Assembly (NCBI GenBank): GCA_965204235.1
Contig: OZ241979.1
Location: 3,348,001-3,412,000 of the forward strand
Reading direction: 5' to 3'
Length of the DNA stretch: 64,000 bases
Source of the DNA: JAJDTQ01 sp965204235
Lineage (GTDB): Bacteria > Desulfobacterota > Binatia > UBA9968 > JAJDTQ01
Below the pieces are notes generated by a model, which saw only the letters and a program-made list of their open reading frames with translations, made no database searches and had not been told where the DNA came from. Made by a program: the position numbers and the translations under genes. The stretch's first letter is position 1, and each line of letters opens with the position of its first letter. Of this stretch, positions 60,405-64,000 are shown one piece after another.

Positions 60405-60823
60405 GTTGTCGACGAAGTCGGTGACCGATCTCGATGACATATTGAAGATCTTAGAGTAGCTGCCACCACAAGAACGTATGATAGCGCGGTATCCGTCCCT
60501 GTTTACAGGCCCTTCATCCTGGTTTCCTTCCTGTCGAATGGCACCTACTCTAAGACCCTTAATATATGAGTACACCGCCCTGAATTTCAGGGTTGCCACA
60601 GGCTCGGAACTACTTGAACGGCCTGGACGACTGCTTCGAGATCCTCGCGCAGCAGCCAGCACGTGGTCGCAGAGCCGACCGGATCGCGCCAGAGTTGAGA
60701 CGTTACGAGTACCGCTCCCACGTCGTGTTCTACGTACCGGAGGGTGAGGGTGTGATGATCGTGCGTGTACTGCATAAGAGCATGGATGCGTTGAAGCATT
60801 TTATTGAAGGTGAGACCGAATGA
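60391..60823 (+). pseudogene. ParE toxin gene interrupted by a ~140-bp insertion
   Basis: The 5-prime part (60391-60459) reads MAAYRLSTKSVTDLDDILKI and LE then a stop. The 3-prime part (from about 60596 to 60823) reads QARNYLNGLDDCFEILAQQP, ARGRRADRIAPELRRYEYRS and HVVFYVPEGEGVMIVRVLHK. Together these are one ParE toxin. A TTG at 60593 could start a short C-terminal product, which would lack the N-terminal helix. Confidence 0.85.
60450..60595. mobile_element. small palindromic insertion in parE
   Basis: CTTAGAGTAGCTGCCA at 60450 and TGGCACCTACTCTAAG at 60539 are inverted repeats with one mismatch. A second palindrome CCCTGAATTTCAGGG lies at 60579-60593. The segment has no gene and is AT-richer than the flanks. 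Likely a non-autonomous element; its exact right end is not fixed. Confidence 0.55.
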
Positions 60824-60888
60824 TGAAGAATGGGCTCTCCCGGCTTACGTCATGGACGGCTGTCAAGGAGTCGGCAGCGCTGTCCGTG

Positions 60889-61446
60889 TCACGCCCTGCC
60901 TCGGTTGGTGACCTTTTTCGGGAGAGGAACCGACGAATATCCGTCATGCTCCACTGCCAACAGCACGATGGGGTAGTCTTTGGCCTCGCGTAATTCCTGC
61001 TCGATGTACCGGACGGCGTAGCTGAAGTTGGCCACGCGATCCGTCAGAAGGAATTCAAATTCGTCGGACGGAACGACGATCACCCCCACGTCGATATGGC
61101 TGTCCTGGAGGTTGTTGCGGATGTGGACGATATCCCGGGCAAGCAGGTCGCTCCTGCCCGAAACCTGAACCTCCACTCCCATCCTCGACACGATGGTCTG
61201 GTTGTACCGGAGTCTCTTGGTCCAATCCACGTCGCCGGACTTCGACTGGACCCAATCCGGGTACGCGCCGAATCGTTCGTCGATCATCTCCCGAACACTG
61301 CCTGCACCGTTTGCCCGCTTCTGGTCGAGCACGCGAACTTCGGTGGAAACGAGGATTTCCAGCAGTTCAAGAAAGAGATGCGCCAGTCCGAGACGGCACA
61401 CCTTCTCTCTCGATCCGCCGTAGAACCGTATCTTGCCTATCTTCAT
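60889..61446 (-). CDS. probable type II restriction endonuclease
   Basis: A 185-residue soluble protein next to a DNA methyltransferase. Parts consistent with a BamHI/BglII-like nuclease are FGAYPDWVQSKSGDVDWTKR, IVSRMGVEVQVSGRSDLLAR (E-x-Q), DIVHIRNNLQDSHIDVGVIV and VPSDEFEFLLTDRVANFSYA, and EQELREAKDYPIVLLAVEHD. The metal-ligand assignment is tentative. The start at 61444-61446 overlaps the methyltransferase end by 80 bp, an unusually long overlap that suggests coupled expression. Confidence 0.65.
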   Translation of the reverse strand: MKIGKIRFYGGSREKVCRLGLAHLFLELLEILVSTEVRVLDQKRANGAGSVREMIDERFGAYPDWVQSKSGDVDWTKRLRYNQTIVSRMGVEVQVSGRSDLLARDIVHIRNNLQDSHIDVGVIVVPSDEFEFLLTDRVANFSYAVRYIEQELREAKDYPIVLLAVEHDGYSSVPLPKKVTNRGRA

Positions 61447-62260
61447 GGGTAAACAGCTCCTCGAAGTCGAACCGTCGCGCCTGGGCGGAAAAGAGCGAAG
61501 CGTTCTCCGTCATGCGTCTGCGGATGTGCGCGGCGTCATGAAGCTCGGCGCCGATCCAGTGGCGGTGGAGCTTTTCGGCCGCCTGGAACGTGGAACCGCC
61601 GCCGCCAAACGGATCGAATACGACGTCGCCCGGTTGGGTCGAGATGAGTATGGCCCGTTCGGGTATCATCGGCTTCAGCTCGTTCACGCCCGGCCGGACC
61701 TTGAATTTCGTGTGACGATTGGGAGAGGTGTCGGTCCAGAAGTCCGTCAGGTTCACGCCTTCGCGGTTCATCTTGTTGCGATGGCCGCCGTAGTCCCGGA
61801 TCTCCCTGCCGCAGTGACGACAGGTCTCGATGGGCAGGCGAAGCCTGTTGAAGGTGCGCGGCGCGCCCCGGGTGTAGTAGAGGAGAGCGTAGTGGGCCGG
61901 GTAGAGTTTCTTGCCCCGGGGATAGGTGCCCTTCATGGTGAGCGCAATCCAGTGGCGGAAATCCAGGTTCTCGCCCATGACGGGGGCGAACTGGACCGCC
62001 AGTTCCGGTGTGGCGTACAGGAAGAACGCTCCCCCGGGCTTCAGGATACGGCAACATTCGAGGATCCATCGACGACACCATCTCAGGTATTCGGCCTGGG
62101 CCGCGGCGTCGTTGTAGCCGTTCCTGTAGTCCTTGCCGATGTTGAACGGCGGATCGGCAAAGACCGTGTCGATGACCCCCGACTTCATCCCGCCGAGCAC
62201 CTGAAGGCAATCGGCGTCGAAGAGCACTCCGTGGGAGGTGGTCAAGAACGGTGGTTTCAC
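61367..62260 (-). CDS. site-specific DNA methyltransferase (DPPF, beta-type order)
   Basis: A 297-residue N6-adenine or N4-cytosine methyltransferase. Catalytic motif IV is DTVFADPPFNIGKDYRNGYN near residue 35, and the SAM motif I comes later (GDVVFDPFGGGGSTFQAAEK), with the target-recognition part between. An internal CRHCGREIRDYGGHRNK motif could bind zinc. Together with the overlapping nuclease it forms a type II restriction-modification pair; the recognition sequence cannot be inferred. ATG at 62258-62260. Confidence 0.88.
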   Translation of the reverse strand: MKPPFLTTSHGVLFDADCLQVLGGMKSGVIDTVFADPPFNIGKDYRNGYNDAAAQAEYLRWCRRWILECCRILKPGGAFFLYATPELAVQFAPVMGENLDFRHWIALTMKGTYPRGKKLYPAHYALLYYTRGAPRTFNRLRLPIETCRHCGREIRDYGGHRNKMNREGVNLTDFWTDTSPNRHTKFKVRPGVNELKPMIPERAILISTQPGDVVFDPFGGGGSTFQAAEKLHRHWIGAELHDAAHIRRRMTENASLFSAQARRFDFEELFTHEDRQDTVLRRIEREGVPSRTGASLS

Positions 62261-62359
62261 CTGCCGAACTCCTGAGACACTGCCTTGTCTGCGCCAGCCC
62301 GGAAGCAGTTTCCGAATCTACCACGCCGAGGTCCGGTCAACAACGCGGACTCCGCGGGA

Positions 62360-62389
62360 TTGACAACGGGTCTCGGCTGGCCATAGAGT
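62360..62389 (+). promoter_or_regulatory. putative promoter of the amidohydrolase gene
   Basis: TTGACA at 62360-62365 with a weak -10 (TAGAGT at 62384-62389, 18-bp spacer). The same unit is preserved in the duplicate at 59692-59721. The leader of ~75 bases ends in GCAGGAGGGAG before the ATG at 62464. Confidence 0.4.
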
Positions 62390-62463
62390 CGGGAGAGGCA
62401 ACGGGGGGCTTGCGACAGGTACGCGTGGCTCTTGGCAGCCACGCAGGAACGCAGGAGGGAGTC

Positions 62464-63489
62464 ATGGCACGGGACGTGGAAGTCATCGACGCGGACGGGC
62501 ACATCACCGAGACCGACGAGCAACTCAAGAAGTACATGGAGGCTCCCTGGGTGGACCGGACCGCGACCCTCTACCCGGTGGACAACTGGGACCGCTCGCT
62601 GGGCGGGACCCTGGGGACCCGGGCCGCGGACGCGAAGACGTGGCTCGACGCCATGGACGAGGGCGGGCTCGCCACCGCCTACCTCTATCCCACCGCGGGC
62701 CTGGGCATCGGCTGGATCCGCGAGCCCGACCTCGCGGTGGCGCTGTGCAAGGCCTGGAACGACTTCGTCTCCGAGGAGTTCCAGAAGGTCAGCCCGAGAT
62801 TGAAGGGCGTCGCGCTGGTCTCCTTCCAGGACGTGCCCGAGGCGGTCGAGGAGTTGCGCCGGGCGGTTCGGGAGTTGAAGCTCACCGGGTTGATGCTGCC
62901 GGCCGTGGGGCTGCGGCTGCCGCTGGGTCACAAGGACTACTGGCCCATCTACGAGGAGGCGGAGAGACTGAACTGCATGGTGGGCGTGCACGCCACGGTG
63001 CGGGGGCCGCAGTATTTCGGCGCGGACGGGTTCGACCAGTTCATCGAGGTGCACACCCTGTCCCATGCCTTCGCCCAGATGATGCAGATGACCAGCATGA
63101 TCTTCCAGGGCGTGCTGGACCGGTTCCCGGACCTTCGGGTGGCGTTCATGGAGGCGGGCTGTTCATGGGCGCCCTACTGGGCCGGGCGCATGGACGAGGA
63201 ATGGGAGAAGCGGGGCAAGGCGGAGGCGCCGCTATGCAGGAAGAGGCCCAGCGAGTACGTGCGCAGCGGCAACGTCTATTTCCACGCCGAGGACTACGAG
63301 CCCTTCATCGGCGAGACGTCCAAGTTCCTGAGCCCGGACGTGCTCTACTACGCATCCGACTACCCGCACTGGGACATGGAGTTCCCGGAGAACATCGACC
63401 ACCTGGGCAAGCGGGAAGACCTGTCGCCGGAGGACAAGAAGTGGCTGCTCGCCGATTCGGCCAAGCGGCTCTACGGCGTCATGGGTTGA
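62464..63489 (+). CDS. amidohydrolase-2 family metal hydrolase/decarboxylase
   Basis: A 341-residue TIM-barrel protein. Metal ligands are in VEVIDADGHITETDEQLKKY (DxH), NCMVGVHATVRGPQYFG and YYASDYPHWDMEFPENID. AFMEAGCSWAPYWAGRMDEE is the family signature for substrate-side residues. It resembles the gene at 23658-24734 in fold but not closely in sequence. Strong ribosome site GGAGGGAG. A deleted copy of this gene is located 2.7 kb upstream, beyond the restriction-modification genes. Confidence 0.9.
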   Translation: MARDVEVIDADGHITETDEQLKKYMEAPWVDRTATLYPVDNWDRSLGGTLGTRAADAKTWLDAMDEGGLATAYLYPTAGLGIGWIREPDLAVALCKAWNDFVSEEFQKVSPRLKGVALVSFQDVPEAVEELRRAVRELKLTGLMLPAVGLRLPLGHKDYWPIYEEAERLNCMVGVHATVRGPQYFGADGFDQFIEVHTLSHAFAQMMQMTSMIFQGVLDRFPDLRVAFMEAGCSWAPYWAGRMDEEWEKRGKAEAPLCRKRPSEYVRSGNVYFHAEDYEPFIGETSKFLSPDVLYYASDYPHWDMEFPENIDHLGKREDLSPEDKKWLLADSAKRLYGVMG

Positions 63490-63507
63490 TCCGCGCCCGC
63501 GTGATCG

Positions 63508-63600
63508 CCGTCAAGGAGCTTCTCTATGTGGGAAGCGCGTCCTTCGACTTCGCTTCGCTACGCTCAGGACGAACGGGGGCAATCGTTCGGAGTTTTCTTG
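63508..63600 (-). repeat. interspersed palindromic repeat family A, copy 12
   Basis: Reverse core GTCCTTCGACTTCGCTTCGC to AGGACGAACG with right end CAATCGTTCGGAGTTTTC; left arm degraded (CAAGGAGCTTCTCTATGTGG). Between convergent amidohydrolase and cyclodeaminase-like genes. Confidence 0.8.
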
Positions 63601-63676
63601 ACGGATAGTCGGCCAGTGCCCGAACCGTCGTTCCGGGCTCGACCCGGTGGTATCTGGGGGCCGATGAAGGAGGGGT

Positions 63677-64000
63677 TCAGAACTCCGTGACCTCCCGCAG
63701 CGGCAGCTTCTTCCGCAGGGCTTGGCGCAGCACGTAGGCGCCCACCGCCAAGTCCTCGTCCGGGATGCCGTTGGACTGGAACAGCACCTTGCGGGGCCGG
63801 TCCCGGACCCCGCCGGCCACGACGGTCTCCAGCGGTACGACGTCGCGCCAGCGCAGGTGTCGCGCCGCGCAGGCGGCGATGAGGTCGCCGCTGTCGTTCT
63901 GCGCGGTGGCGAGGTCGTCGGTGACCACCAGGTCCATGGACTTGACGAGCCGCCCGGACACCTCGTGCTTCCCGGGCTGGTTGGCGCCGATGGTGGCCAC
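63677..64000 (-). CDS. ornithine cyclodeaminase/mu-crystallin family protein (partial)
   Basis: The last 107 residues of a gene that continues beyond the window. ATIGANQPGKHEVSGRLVKS, MDLVVTDDLATAQNDSGDLI, and FQSNGIPDEDLAVGAYVLRQ ALRKK form the typical C-terminal half (GANxPxxxE, then a conserved Asp and the SxGxAxxD-like helix). It differs from the family member at 56256-57353. N-terminal part and cofactor site not visible. Confidence 0.85.
   Translation of the reverse strand: MATIGANQPGKHEVSGRLVKSMDLVVTDDLATAQNDSGDLIAACAARHLRWRDVVPLETVVAGGVRDRPRKVLFQSNGIPDEDLAVGAYVLRQALRKKLPLREVTEF

Overview
The window is GC-rich DNA from an uncultured-type bacterium. The gene order at the left end (ilvN-ilvC-psd-pssA-leuA-leuB-asd-truA-leuC-leuD) matches the branched-chain amino-acid/phospholipid cluster of Deltaproteobacteria-like lineages such as Desulfobacterota, Binatota and Tectomicrobia. 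The accessory content fits an environmental or host-associated member of that broad group: LLM-class oxidoreductase, amidohydrolases, hydantoinase B, UbiD, GMC oxidoreductase, CoxG. This placement is inferred from gene order and content only. No rRNA or tRNA gene was recognised.

Layout. 1-9.4 kb: leucine/isoleucine, phosphatidylethanolamine and aspartate-semialdehyde genes, with an intrinsic terminator-like hairpin directly before leuA. 9.4-11.8 kb: an LLM-family oxidoreductase, an internally deleted IS1182-like element and a PuuE-like deacetylase. 11.8-18.5 kb: a tightly overlapping six-gene minus-strand operon encoding a DUF692 (MNIO) iron oxidase, a DUF2063/MbnC-like partner, a type I secretion ABC exporter, an HlyD adaptor, a TauD-like dioxygenase and a degenerate SDR. 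This looks like a secreted modified-peptide (RiPP-like) pathway and is the most interesting system here, although no precursor peptide is visible. 18.5-20.4 kb: repeats and an IS4-type element. 20.4-26.9 kb: alpha/beta hydrolase, HyuB-AcxC fusion, amidohydrolase, small lipoprotein and EttA. 27-31 kb: a small island (aspartic protease, small unknown protein, ImmA/IrrE protease) bracketed by a ~190 bp duplication. 31-37 kb: periplasmic Spy/CpxP-like protein, GMC oxidoreductase, CoxG-like protein, EamA transporter and an IS481-type element. 37-42 kb: MsrB, M20 peptidase, a THI5-like binding protein, an AT-richer TbpB-like lipoprotein and an integrase remnant. 42-58.9 kb: ABC binding protein and permease, SDR, MATE, FxsA, orphan NuoB, Rieske protein, Grx4, truncated globin, SagB-like double nitroreductase, mercuric-reductase-like flavoprotein with TVP38, glycosyltransferase-like DUF2064, MutY, ornithine-cyclodeaminase-like protein and UbiD. 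59-64 kb: HigBA, a broken ParDE pair, a type II restriction-modification pair, and an amidohydrolase with an upstream deleted duplicate.

The intergenic space is heavily seeded with repeats. Twelve copies of a ~110 bp palindromic element (family A) share a core containing GTCCTTCGACTTCGCT and ends resembling GGAACCTCTGA. There are also a second ~95 bp repeat family (B), a common REP hairpin, and three IS types. Several family A copies have become part of genes: they supply a start codon, a stop codon or an N-terminal extension. They are also located beside duplications, so the mobile and repetitive fraction appears to have shaped the accessory half of this window.
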